Positions 7,871 to 14,661 of a DNA stretch of 19,093 nt are shown here, piece after piece. The stretch is from JAWLCA01 sp050485905 (lineage in GTDB: Bacteria; Pseudomonadota; Alphaproteobacteria; Rhodobacterales; Rhodobacteraceae): positions 1 through 19,093 of the forward strand of contig JBJHCH010000073.1 in assembly GCA_050485905.1 (NCBI GenBank). The letters run 5' to 3'. Below the pieces are notes generated by a model. The model had not been told where the DNA came from, did no database searches, and saw nothing but the letters and a program-made list of their open reading frames with translations. Positions within the stretch are counted from its first letter, which is position 1. Each line of letters begins with the position of its first letter. The translations under genes were made by a program, and so were the position numbers.

Positions 7871-8356
7871 TCAGATCGCCTCCAGCAGCGCCTCCCCGCC
7901 CGAGATCTCGCAGACCCCCGTCGCCTCTTCCAGATGCAGCCGCCTGACCACCCCGTCCTCGACCAGCATCGCATAGCGTTTCGACCGGTTCAGCATCCCC
8001 CGATCCGGCATCGAATAGTCCATGCCCACGGCCCGCGTGAACTCCGCCCCCGGATCGGCCAGCAGTGTGATCCCCGCCCCCTCGGCCCCCGAGATCCGGC
8101 CCCAGTAGCGCATCACATGGGGGTCGTTCACCGCGATACAGATGATCTCGTCGATCCCCTTGGCCCGGAACTGATCTGCCGTGCGGATGAAGCTCGGCAG
8201 ATGCGCGCTGTCGCAGGTCGGCGTGAACGCCCCCGGCACCGCGAATATCACCACCCGCCGCCCCGCCAGCTTCTCGCCCAGCGATACCGGCCCGATCCCG
8301 CCCTTACCCGATTGCAGGAACGTGGCCTCCGGCAGGGTCATGCCCTCGCTCAGCAT
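7871..8356 (-). CDS. Peroxiredoxin, Prx5 type (second of a tandem pair)
   Basis: A 161-residue thiol peroxidase reducing hydrogen peroxide and organic hydroperoxides, usually with glutathione/glutaredoxin or thioredoxin. The peroxidatic Cys48 sits in PGAFTPTC, matching PxxxTxxC. A second Cys at about 149 (GVCEISGGEALLEAI) lies about a dozen residues from the end, where the resolving Cys of human PRDX5 lies, which suggests an atypical two-Cys mechanism. The shared block FRAKGIDEIICIAVNDP and the final LLEAI show close kinship with the gene upstream. The start chosen at 8356 (MLSEGMTLPEAT) overlaps the preceding TGA by one base (TGATG), giving translational coupling; an earlier in-frame ATG at 8398 would overlap the neighbour by 43 bases. 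An element of unknown function begins 10 bases past its stop. Confidence 0.94.
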   Translation of the reverse strand: MLSEGMTLPEATFLQSGKGGIGPVSLGEKLAGRRVVIFAVPGAFTPTCDSAHLPSFIRTADQFRAKGIDEIICIAVNDPHVMRYWGRISGAEGAGITLLADPGAEFTRAVGMDYSMPDRGMLNRSKRYAMLVEDGVVRRLHLEEATGVCEISGGEALLEAI

Positions 8357-8841
8357 CACATCGCCTCCAGCAACGACTCGCCGGTGGAGCGGTCGCATTG
8401 CAGCGGCTCGTCGATATTCGCCTGCGTGATCACCCCATCCTCCAGCACCAGCGCATAGCGGTTCGATCGCCCGATCAGCCCGATCTGCGGCGCGGTGAAA
8501 TCCATGCCGATCGCCTTGGTGAACGACCCGTCGGCATCGCCCAGGAAACTGATCCCCGCCGCCGTCGCCCCCGTGCTCTCGCCCCAGGCCTTCAGCACAA
8601 AGGGGTCGTTGACCGCGATGCAGATGATCTCATCCACGCCCTTCGCCCGGAAAGCCTCGGCGGTGCGGATGAAGCTCGGGATATGGGCCGTCGTGCAGGG
8701 GCCGGTGAAGGCACCGGGCAGGGCAAAGACCACCACCTTGCGCCCCTTCAGCACATCGGAAAGCTGCACCTGTTCGGGGCCATCCGCCCCCATCCTGACC
8801 AGCGTGGCATCGGGCAGGCGTTGGCCCACGGATAGCGACAT
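8356..8841 (-). CDS. Peroxiredoxin, Prx5 type (first of a tandem pair)
   Basis: Also 161 residues. The peroxidatic Cys49 is in PGAFTGPC and a likely resolving Cys lies near 149 (LQCDRSTGESLLEAM). It resembles the downstream paralog throughout (for example FRAKGVDEIICIAVNDP), but the residues around the active site (GPCTTAHIPSF against PTCDSAHLPSF) and the last third differ, so the duplication is old and the two may prefer different peroxides or reductants. The ATG at 8841 is chosen because GAGGGG lies six bases upstream; the ATG six bases earlier (8847) abuts that site, and the ATG at 8877 lies beyond it. It is the first gene of a leftward unit, divergent from the flavoprotein gene at 8922, and probably needs the GSH/Grx system or a flavoprotein for recycling. 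Confidence 0.94.
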   Translation of the reverse strand: MSLSVGQRLPDATLVRMGADGPEQVQLSDVLKGRKVVVFALPGAFTGPCTTAHIPSFIRTAEAFRAKGVDEIICIAVNDPFVLKAWGESTGATAAGISFLGDADGSFTKAIGMDFTAPQIGLIGRSNRYALVLEDGVITQANIDEPLQCDRSTGESLLEAM

Positions 8842-8921
8842 GAACATCCCCTCGTGCGTTGCGTTCCCGTTCCCCACGGTTATAGGGTCGCGCCCGGCGC
8901 GGGACCAGTGGGAAGGATGCG
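8842..8921. promoter_or_regulatory. Divergent promoter region between peroxiredoxin and flavoprotein genes
   Basis: This 80-base gap separates two divergent genes and must hold both promoters. Around 8879-8886 the sequence GTTATAGG can serve as a -10 box on either strand: TATAAC on the minus strand (8884 to 8879) and TATAGG on the plus strand (8881-8886), the latter 16 bases after TTGCGT (8859-8864). The minus-strand -35 is poor (TGGTCC). Overlapping -10 boxes would make the two directions compete. No clear OxyR-type operator is recognisable. Confidence 0.35.
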
Positions 8922-10127
8922 ATGGCGGGGATCGTGGTGATCGGGGCGGGGCAGGCCGGGGCGTCGCTGGTAGCCCGGCTGCGGACGCAAGGGTTTGACG
9001 GCCCGCTGACCCTGATCGGCGCGGAACCCGTGCCGCCCTACCAGCGCCCGCCGCTGACCAAGAAATACCTGACCGGGGAAATGGGCCTCGACCGGCTGCT
9101 GCTGCGCCCCGAAAGCTTCTATGCCGATCACGACATCACCCTGCGGCTCGGCGCGCGGGTGGACCGGATCGACCCTGCCGCGCGCGAGGTCCACATCGGC
9201 GACGACCGGCTGGCCTATGACCAGCTGGCGCTCACCACCGGCTCCACCCCGCGCCGCCTGCCCGCCGCCATCGGCGGCAACCTTCAGGGCGTCTATGTCG
9301 CGCGCGATCTGGCCGATGCCGATGCGATGATGCCGGAATTCGAGGCCGGCCGCCGGGTGCTGGTTGTCGGCGGCGGCTACATCGGGCTGGAAGCCGCGGC
9401 GGTGGCCGCCAGCCGGGGCCTGCAGGTCACGGTGGTCGAGATGGCGCCCCGCATCCTGCAACGGGTGGCCTCCGCCGAAACGTCGGACTGGTTCCGCGCC
9501 CTGCATCAGTCCCACGGCGTCATGATCATCGAGGGCGTGGGTCTCGACCACCTGCTGGGCGAGGGCCATGTGACCGGCGCGCGGCTGACGGACGGACGAG
9601 AGATCGCAGTCGATTTCGTCATCGCCGGCATCGGCATCGCGCCCAACACCGCGCTGGCCGAGGGTACGGGCCTGACCCTCGACAACGGCATCGCCGTGGA
9701 CGCGCAGGGCCGCACCTCCGACCCTGCAATCTGGGCGGCGGGCGATTGCGCGTCGTTTCCGTGGCGGGGCGGGCGGATGCGGCTGGAAAGCGTCCAGAAC
9801 GCCATCGATCAGGCCGAATGCGTGGCCGACAACATGCTGGGCGCGGGGCGCGCCTATGAGCCGGTGCCGTGGTTCTGGTCGGATCAGTATGACGCCAAGC
9901 TGCAGATCGCCGGGCTGAACCAGGGCTATGACCGGGTGGTGGTGCGCGACGGCGGCGCGGCCCGGTCGCACTGGTATTTCGCGGGCGAGACCTTCCTCGC
10001 CGTAGACGCGATGAACGACCCCCGCGCCTATATGGTCGGCAAGCGCCTGCTGGAGATGGGGCGCGGCATCGCATCGGATGTCGCGGCGGATGCTTCGGCC
10101 GATCTGAAGCCCCTGCTGAAGCCATGA
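8922..10127 (+). CDS. FAD/NAD(P)-dependent ferredoxin- or rubredoxin-reductase-type oxidoreductase
   Basis: A 401-residue flavoprotein of the putidaredoxin/rubredoxin reductase family that passes electrons from NAD(P)H through FAD to a small iron-sulphur or similar acceptor. The FAD-binding GAGQAG is at 8-13, followed by PPYQRPPLTKKYL, typical of the BphA4/CamA group. The NAD(P)-binding GGGYIG is at 150-155, preceding VVE, whose acidic residue suggests NADH preference. The second FAD motif AAGDCASF holds Asp275. The last 80 residues form the reductase C-terminal domain (PWFWSDQYDAKLQIAG). No redox-active CxxC is present, so it is not thioredoxin-reductase-like. GAAGGA precedes the ATG. It is divergent from the peroxiredoxins and overlaps rsmD by four bases (ATGA). 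Confidence 0.93.
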   Translation: MAGIVVIGAGQAGASLVARLRTQGFDGPLTLIGAEPVPPYQRPPLTKKYLTGEMGLDRLLLRPESFYADHDITLRLGARVDRIDPAAREVHIGDDRLAYDQLALTTGSTPRRLPAAIGGNLQGVYVARDLADADAMMPEFEAGRRVLVVGGGYIGLEAAAVAASRGLQVTVVEMAPRILQRVASAETSDWFRALHQSHGVMIIEGVGLDHLLGEGHVTGARLTDGREIAVDFVIAGIGIAPNTALAEGTGLTLDNGIAVDAQGRTSDPAIWAAGDCASFPWRGGRMRLESVQNAIDQAECVADNMLGAGRAYEPVPWFWSDQYDAKLQIAGLNQGYDRVVVRDGGAARSHWYFAGETFLAVDAMNDPRAYMVGKRLLEMGRGIASDVAADASADLKPLLKP

Positions 10128-10717
10128 GGATCGTCGGCGGAAAGTTCCGTGGCCTCACCCTCGCCCTCGTCGGCCAGGGGGACGAGGCCGCGCGGCTCCG
10201 CCCCACCTCGGACCGGGTGCGAGAGGCGATCTTCAACCTGCTGCTCAACGGCGGCTACGGCGATCCGGTGACCGGCGCGCGCGTCCTCGACCTCTTCGCC
10301 GGCACCGGCGCGCTTGGGTTGGAGGCGCTGTCGCGCGGCGCGGCGCGCGTGACCTTTGTCGAGGATGGCGCCGCGGGCCGCGCCCTGATCCGCCAGAACA
10401 TCGAGAAGCTGCGCGCCATGGGCGTGACCGACGTCTATCGCCGCGACGCGACGCAGCTTGGCGCCAATCGTGGCGCGCCGTTTGGCCTGATCTTCCTCGA
10501 CCCGCCCTACGGCCACGGTCTGGGCGAGGCCGCGCTGGCCTCGGCGCTGGCGGGGAACTGGATCGCGCCGGGCGCGCTGGTGGTCTGGGAAGAGGGCGCA
10601 GCCCCGCTGCCGCCCGCCGCGCTGCGCCTGCTTGACCAGCGCCGCTATGGCGATACGCTGGTCACCATCCTGCGCCACGCTGGGGCAGCGCCGCCCGCCG
10701 CCGACGCGCCCGTCTGA
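10124..10717 (+). CDS. rsmD: 16S rRNA (guanine-966-N2)-methyltransferase RsmD
   Basis: Methylates N2 of G966 in 16S rRNA during 30S assembly, using SAM. The protein is 197 residues. Family signatures are MRIVGGKFRG at 1-10, RPTSDRVREAIFN at 26-38, the SAM-binding DLFAGTGALGLEALSRGA at 56-73, and the catalytic DPPYG at 126-130. It starts within the last codon of the flavoprotein gene (ATGA overlap), indicating a shared transcript and coupled translation. The C-terminal 15 residues are Ala/Pro rich and look dispensable. Confidence 0.96.
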   Translation: MRIVGGKFRGLTLALVGQGDEAARLRPTSDRVREAIFNLLLNGGYGDPVTGARVLDLFAGTGALGLEALSRGAARVTFVEDGAAGRALIRQNIEKLRAMGVTDVYRRDATQLGANRGAPFGLIFLDPPYGHGLGEAALASALAGNWIAPGALVVWEEGAAPLPPAALRLLDQRRYGDTLVTILRHAGAAPPAADAPV

Positions 10718-10728
10718 AAGGATACCCG

Positions 10729-11595
10729 ATGCCCCGCCACATCCTTGCCGCCGTGAGTCACGGCCCCCGCGCGGACTGCATCGCCGAACGGGCGGCGCGG
10801 CTGGCGCAGGATCACGACGCGCGGCTGACCCTGATGACGGTGACGCCGCGCAGTACCGTCCTTGGCGCGCTGGCCGCCGATGCCGACCGCGCCACCGAGG
10901 CCGAGGCCCGCGCCTGGCTGAAGACCCTGCCGGCCGGGGAAAAGGCGGAGCTGCTGGTGGCCCAGGGCCGCGTCGCCGCCACCATCGCCGCGACCGCCGA
11001 CCGGATCGGGGCCGACCTGCTGCTGATCGGCCCCAACGAACGCCGCAACCTGCGCGCCCGCGTCATCGGCTCCACCGCCGACCGGGTGCTGCGCACCGCC
11101 GCCCTGCCCGCGCTGGTGGTCCGCGGCACGGTCACCGGGGCCTATTCCAACGCGCTGGTCGCGGTGGATTTCTCGCCCGCATCCACCGCCGCCGCGCGCG
11201 CGCTGGTGGACCTCTGCCCCGAGATTCGCATCCAGCTGGCCCATGTCACCGACCTGCCGCTGGAGTTCGAGGCGGCGCTGCTGCGCATCGGCACCACCCG
11301 CACCGACATCACCGGCCACTACAAGGCGCTCAAGGCCGAGGGACGCCGCCGCCTGGCCGAATTCGCCGCCGACCTGCCCGCCGCACAGCAACGCGTCTTC
11401 GTCGGCGACCCGGCGACCGCCCTGACCCGGCTGTCGCGGGCCCGCGGCGTGGACCTTCTGGCGATGGGCACCCGCGGCCTCGACAGCCTGCGCGCCCATA
11501 TCCTCGGCTCGGTCGCGCAGAAGGTGATCCGGGACGCGGTCTGCGACATGCTGGTGGTGCCGGAAGCGGCCGCGGTGGCGGCGGCAACCGGCTGA
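10729..11595 (+). CDS. Universal stress protein with two tandem UspA domains
   Basis: A 288-residue cytoplasmic protein with two UspA modules, about 1-133 (HILAAVSHGPRADCIAERAARLA) and 139-280 (SNALVAVDFSPASTAAARALVDL). UspA proteins bind ATP through G-2x-G-9x-G(S/T). The second module keeps it exactly (Gly247, Gly250, Gly260, Ser261 in GTRGLDSLRAHILGS). In the first module the middle glycine is Glu104 (GPNERRNLRARVIGS), so only the second domain may bind nucleotide in the classic way. The gene lies 11 bases after rsmD with the site AAAGGA, so it may be on the same transcript. Its stress role is inferred from the family. Confidence 0.93.
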   Translation: MPRHILAAVSHGPRADCIAERAARLAQDHDARLTLMTVTPRSTVLGALAADADRATEAEARAWLKTLPAGEKAELLVAQGRVAATIAATADRIGADLLLIGPNERRNLRARVIGSTADRVLRTAALPALVVRGTVTGAYSNALVAVDFSPASTAAARALVDLCPEIRIQLAHVTDLPLEFEAALLRIGTTRTDITGHYKALKAEGRRRLAEFAADLPAAQQRVFVGDPATALTRLSRARGVDLLAMGTRGLDSLRAHILGSVAQKVIRDAVCDMLVVPEAAAVAAATG

Positions 11596-11611
11596 CCCGG
11601 CCCCGGCCGGC

Positions 11612-11641
11612 TTGCACGCCCTGCCGGAACCTGCCTTTAAT
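11612..11641 (+). promoter_or_regulatory. Candidate promoter for AMP nucleosidase gene
   Basis: TTGCAC (11612-11617) and TTTAAT (11636-11641, five of six to the -10 consensus) are 18 bases apart in the 72-base gap before amn, whose ATG is 26 bases downstream of the -10 box. The -35 box matches only in TTG. Based on sequence only. Confidence 0.4.
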
Positions 11642-11667
11642 CCCCCGACACCCCGCGCCGGATCCCG

Positions 11668-13146
11668 ATGACCAGCCCAGACGCCCAGCCGATCCTGACC
11701 CCCGACCTGCCAAAGGCGGAACCGTTCGACGACGCCCCGGCCGCGGTGGCGCGGCTGGAGGAGATCCACGCCGCCGCCACCGGCTTCCTGATCGACCAGT
11801 TCTCGCGCATCGTGGCCCAGGGCCGCCCCGCCGGCCGGGTGCGCGCCTTCTACCCCGAGATCCGGCTGATCGTCAGCAGCTTCGCCAAGCCCGACAGCCG
11901 GCTCAGCTTTGGCCATGTCGCGGCACCCGGCGTCTATGCCAGCACCGTCACCCGGCCCGACCTGTTCCGCCACTACCTGCGCCAGCAGATCGACCTGCTG
12001 CTGAAGAACCACGGCGGCCCGGTGCTGATCGGCCCTTCCACCACCCCGATCCCGGTGCATTTCGCCGTCGCCGGGGCCGAGATCAACGTCCCGCAAGAGG
12101 GCGTGCTGGATTTCTCTCTGCGCGACGTGTTCGACGTGCCGGATCTGGCCACCACCAACGACGACATCGTCAACGGCACCGGCATGCACAGCCCCGACGG
12201 CTCCATGCCGCTTGCCGCCTTCACCGCGCAAAGGGTGGATTACTCGCTCGCGCGGCTTGCCCATTACACCGCCACGGCGGCAGAGCATTTCCAGAACCAC
12301 GTCCTCTTCACCAACTACCAGTTCTATGTCGATGAGTTCGAGGCGTTCGGCCGCGCGGCGCTGGCCGATCCCGACAGCGGCTACACCTCGCTCGTCGGTC
12401 CGGGAAATATCGAGATCACCGAGGCCGACGCCCCGCTGCCGCTGCCGCCGAAACTGCCGCAGATGCCGACCTATCACCTGACGCGGCCACAGAATCAGGG
12501 CATCACGCTGGTCAACATCGGCGTCGGCCCGTCGAACGCCAAGACGGCGACCGACCATATCGCCGTGCTGCGCCCGCACGCCTGGCTGATGGTCGGCCAT
12601 TGTGCAGGCCTCAGAAACAGTCAGAGCCTCGGCGACTTCGTCCTGGCGCACGCCTATCTGCGAGAGGATCACGTCCTCGACGACGATCTTCCCATCTGGG
12701 TGCCGATCCCCGCTCTGGCCGAGATCCAGATCGCCCTGCAGGAAGCCGTGGCCGAGGTCACGCAGTTGGAGGGCTACGAGCTGAAGCGCATCATGCGCAC
12801 CGGCACCGTCGCCACGATCGACAACCGCAACTGGGAATTGCGCGACCAGTCAGGCCCGGTGCAGCGCCTTTCCCAGTCCCGCGCCATCGCGCTGGACATG
12901 GAAAGCGCCACCATCGCCGCCAACGGTTTCCGCTTCCGAGTGCCCTATGGCACGCTCCTTTGCGTCTCCGACAAGCCGCTGCATGGAGAGTTGAAGCTGC
13001 CCGGCATGGCGACCGATTTCTACCGCACGCAAGTGTCGCGCCATCTTCAGATCGGGATTCGCGCCATGGAACGGCTGCGAGAGATGCCTCTGGAACGCAT
13101 CCACAGCCGAAAATTGCGCAGTTTCGAGGAGACAGCCTTCCTGTGA
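11668..13146 (+). CDS. amn: AMP nucleosidase
   Basis: Splits AMP into adenine and ribose-5-phosphate, a purine-salvage and adenylate-balancing step in the cytoplasm. At 492 residues it is close to the length of E. coli Amn. The N-terminal regulatory domain contains AFYPEIRLIVSSFAKPDSRLSFGHVA and IGPSTTPIPVHFAVAG; the C-terminal nucleoside-phosphorylase-like domain contains VNIGVGPSNAKTATDHIAVLRPHAWLMVGHCAGLRNSQ, ALDMESATIAANGFRFRVPYGTLLCVSDKPLHG, and the final R-K-L-R-S-F-EE-TAFL. The acidic residues in DMES and the Asp in SDKP are in the catalytic positions of the fold. It has a possible promoter of its own. The nearest downstream gene encodes an HU protein, 131 bases away. Confidence 0.96.
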   Translation: MTSPDAQPILTPDLPKAEPFDDAPAAVARLEEIHAAATGFLIDQFSRIVAQGRPAGRVRAFYPEIRLIVSSFAKPDSRLSFGHVAAPGVYASTVTRPDLFRHYLRQQIDLLLKNHGGPVLIGPSTTPIPVHFAVAGAEINVPQEGVLDFSLRDVFDVPDLATTNDDIVNGTGMHSPDGSMPLAAFTAQRVDYSLARLAHYTATAAEHFQNHVLFTNYQFYVDEFEAFGRAALADPDSGYTSLVGPGNIEITEADAPLPLPPKLPQMPTYHLTRPQNQGITLVNIGVGPSNAKTATDHIAVLRPHAWLMVGHCAGLRNSQSLGDFVLAHAYLREDHVLDDDLPIWVPIPALAEIQIALQEAVAEVTQLEGYELKRIMRTGTVATIDNRNWELRDQSGPVQRLSQSRAIALDMESATIAANGFRFRVPYGTLLCVSDKPLHGELKLPGMATDFYRTQVSRHLQIGIRAMERLREMPLERIHSRKLRSFEETAFL

Positions 13147-13277
13147 TCCGGGGAAATCTGACAAAATCTGTGGAAAACCGCTGAAACATTCTGCAATGGA
13201 TTGTGCACGTCAAAGGAATGCCGCAGTAAGGCGTGCGTGAAGCCCGCACCAGACAGGGACGAGACGAGGAGACGAGA

Positions 13278-13565
13278 ATGTCCAAACCGATGACCAAGAC
13301 CCAACTCGTGGCCGCTCTGGCCGACAGCATGGGAAGCGACAAGAAGACCGCCAGCGCCGCGCTCGACGCGCTCAGCGATCTGGTGGCGAAAGAGGTCGCC
13401 GCCGGTGGCGCCGTGACCATTCCGAACGTGGGCAAGATCGCCTGCCGCGCCCGTCCCGAGCGTATGGTGCGCAACCCCGCCACGGGCGAGCAAATCCAGA
13501 AGCCGGCGGACAAGGTGGTGAAGTTCACCATCGCCAAGGCTCTCAAGGACAGCGTCAACAGCTGA
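13278..13565 (+). CDS. hup: HU-family DNA-binding protein (divergent type)
   Basis: A 95-residue basic nucleoid protein that binds and bends DNA as a dimer. The N-terminal helices (MTKTQLVAALADSMGSDKKTASAALDALSDLVAKEVAAGG) and the beta arm with RNPATGEQIQKPA (containing the intercalating proline) are clear. The arm departs from the classic GFG-F and R-GRNP pattern: here it reads NVGKIACRARPERMVRNPATG, with Val replacing the Phe of GFG and the Gly before RNP, and an unusual Cys. A Shine-Dalgarno GAGGAGACGAG precedes the ATG at 13278; an earlier in-frame ATG-like start at 13233 adds an Arg-rich tail and ignores this site. A weak promoter, TTGTGC (13201) and CAGTAA (13224), is possible. A strong terminator follows. 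Confidence 0.93.
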   Translation: MSKPMTKTQLVAALADSMGSDKKTASAALDALSDLVAKEVAAGGAVTIPNVGKIACRARPERMVRNPATGEQIQKPADKVVKFTIAKALKDSVNS

Positions 13566-13588
13566 TCGTGCCCCAATCGGGGCCACGG

Positions 13589-13622
13589 GGCCGCGCAGGA
13601 TTGCTCCTGTAGCGGCCTTTTT
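13589..13622 (+). terminator. Rho-independent terminator after the HU gene
   Basis: GGCCGC (13589-13594) pairs with GCGGCC (13612-13617), and inside this CAGGA (13596-13600) pairs with TCCTG around a TTGC loop, giving a two-part GC-rich hairpin. It is followed at once by TTTTT (13618-13622). It ends 23 bases after the HU stop codon and 57 bases before the next start, a textbook intrinsic terminator for an abundantly expressed gene. Confidence 0.92.
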
Positions 13623-13678
13623 GCGTGGCCGGGCACCCCGCCCGGAAACGCCCCTTTCGTCGCGGACAGCAGGCGGTC

Positions 13679-14566
13679 ATGGACATTCGCGCCATCCTGA
13701 TGGGTCTGGCCTTTGCGGCCATGTGGTCCTCGGCCTTCACCTCGGCGCGGATGATCGTGATGGACGCGCCGCCGTTGATGGCGCTCAGCTTCCGATTCCT
13801 GCTCTCGGGCCTCATCGGCATCGCCATCGCCCTGATGCTGCGGCAAAGCTGGCGGCTCAGCCCTGCGCAATGGCGCGCCACCATCGGCTTTGGCATCGCG
13901 CAGAACGCGCTCTACCTCGGCCTGAACTTCGTGGCGATGCAGTGGGTCGAGGCATCGCTGGCCGCGATCATCGCCTCGACCATGCCGCTGCTGGTGGCGC
14001 TGTCGGGCTGGATGTTCCTGTCCGACCGGCCGCGCCCGCTGGCGATGGCGGGGCTGGCGGCGGGCATCCTCGGCGTCGTCGTCATCATGGGCGCGCGATT
14101 CTCTGGCGGGGTTGATATTCTGGGCGTCGTGCTTTGCGTGATCGGCGTGATCGCGCTGACCTTCGCCACGATGACCCTGCGCAACACCTCCTCCGGCGGC
14201 AACCTGCTGATGATCGTCGGCTTGCAGATGCTGGTCGGCTCCGCCGTGCTCGCCCCCTTCGCGCTGGCGCTGGAGACGTTTGAGGTCAACTGGACCCCGC
14301 GGCTGATCCTCGCCTTCCTCTACACCACGCTGGTGCCGGGGCTGGCCGCCACCTGGGTCTGGTTCCTGCTGGTCGGCCGCATCGGCGCGGTGCGCGCCGC
14401 CGCCTTCCACTTCCTCAACCCCTTCCTCGGCGTCGCCACCGCGGCCCTTCTGCTGGGCGAGGCGCTGGGCTGGGCCGACGTGATCGGCGTGCTGGTGATC
14501 ATGGCCGGTATCCTGGCGGTGCAGCTTTCCCGCCCGCTGCCGCCACCGCCGAAACCCCCTGCCTGA
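13679..14566 (+). CDS. EamA-family (DMT superfamily) transporter
   Basis: A 295-residue inner-membrane protein with about ten transmembrane helices arranged as two EamA repeats, first about 7-135 (GLAFAAMWSSAFTSARMIV, PPLMALSFRFLLSGLIGIAIALML) and second about 148-285 (VDILGVVLCVIGVIALTFATMTLR, ending FLNPFLGVATAALLLGEALGWADVIGVLVIMAGILAVQLS). The L-NPF--V----LGE motif of the second repeat is diagnostic. Relatives export amino acids, nucleotide precursors or other metabolites; the substrate here is unknown. The start at 13679 (MDIRAIL) puts a short charged N-terminus before helix 1; an in-frame ATG at 13625 lies on the terminator tail and is unlikely. It converges with aroC across 95 bases holding copy B of the repeated element. 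Confidence 0.93.
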   Translation: MDIRAILMGLAFAAMWSSAFTSARMIVMDAPPLMALSFRFLLSGLIGIAIALMLRQSWRLSPAQWRATIGFGIAQNALYLGLNFVAMQWVEASLAAIIASTMPLLVALSGWMFLSDRPRPLAMAGLAAGILGVVVIMGARFSGGVDILGVVLCVIGVIALTFATMTLRNTSSGGNLLMIVGLQMLVGSAVLAPFALALETFEVNWTPRLILAFLYTTLVPGLAATWVWFLLVGRIGAVRAAAFHFLNPFLGVATAALLLGEALGWADVIGVLVIMAGILAVQLSRPLPPPPKPPA

Positions 14567-14661
14567 GCGTGAGCAAGGGTTGAAATTCGGTTAACAAAAA
14601 TCACGAAATCATTTGATTTCAAATACATGAGATTCTGCTCACGCGTGAGCAGACCCCGAAA
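14567..14661. repeat. Repeated intergenic palindromic element, copy B
   Basis: This fills the whole gap between the EamA and aroC stop codons. Parts: GCGTGAGCA (14567-14575) directly after the EamA TGA; CGGTTAAC (14588-14595); AAAAATC; a perfect inverted repeat GAAATC-ATTT-GATTTC (14605-14620); and a 20-base perfect palindrome TCTGCTCACGCGTGAGCAGA (14634-14653). The aroC stop begins at 14662, 14 bases after the CACGCGTG core, exactly as in copy A relative to the peroxiredoxin stop. GCGTGAGCA at the left end is a perfect nine-base complement to TGCTCACGC in the palindrome, so an end-to-end stem is also possible. No T-run follows the palindrome on either strand. Confidence 0.7.

Noticed and set aside
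10645..12672. 675-codon minus-strand open frame opposite the universal stress protein and amn genes
   Set aside because: The longest antisense frame of the window, but it covers three well-supported genes, has a low-complexity Gly/Ala/Arg/Gln composition and no domain.
13169..13177. TGTGGAAAA as a DnaA box
   Set aside because: A single near-match to the reversed box TGTGGATAA with no cluster, origin-like AT-rich region or origin genes.
12791..14410. 539-codon minus-strand open frame spanning the amn end, HU gene and EamA gene
   Set aside because: It crosses a clear intrinsic terminator and two unrelated genes, and its translation is His/Asp/Arg/Gln-rich repeats typical of shadow frames.
14634..14653. 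Palindromes as ordinary Rho-independent terminators
   Set aside because: Neither copy has a T-run directly after the stem on either strand; the nearest T-rich stretch is about 35 bases further on the minus strand.
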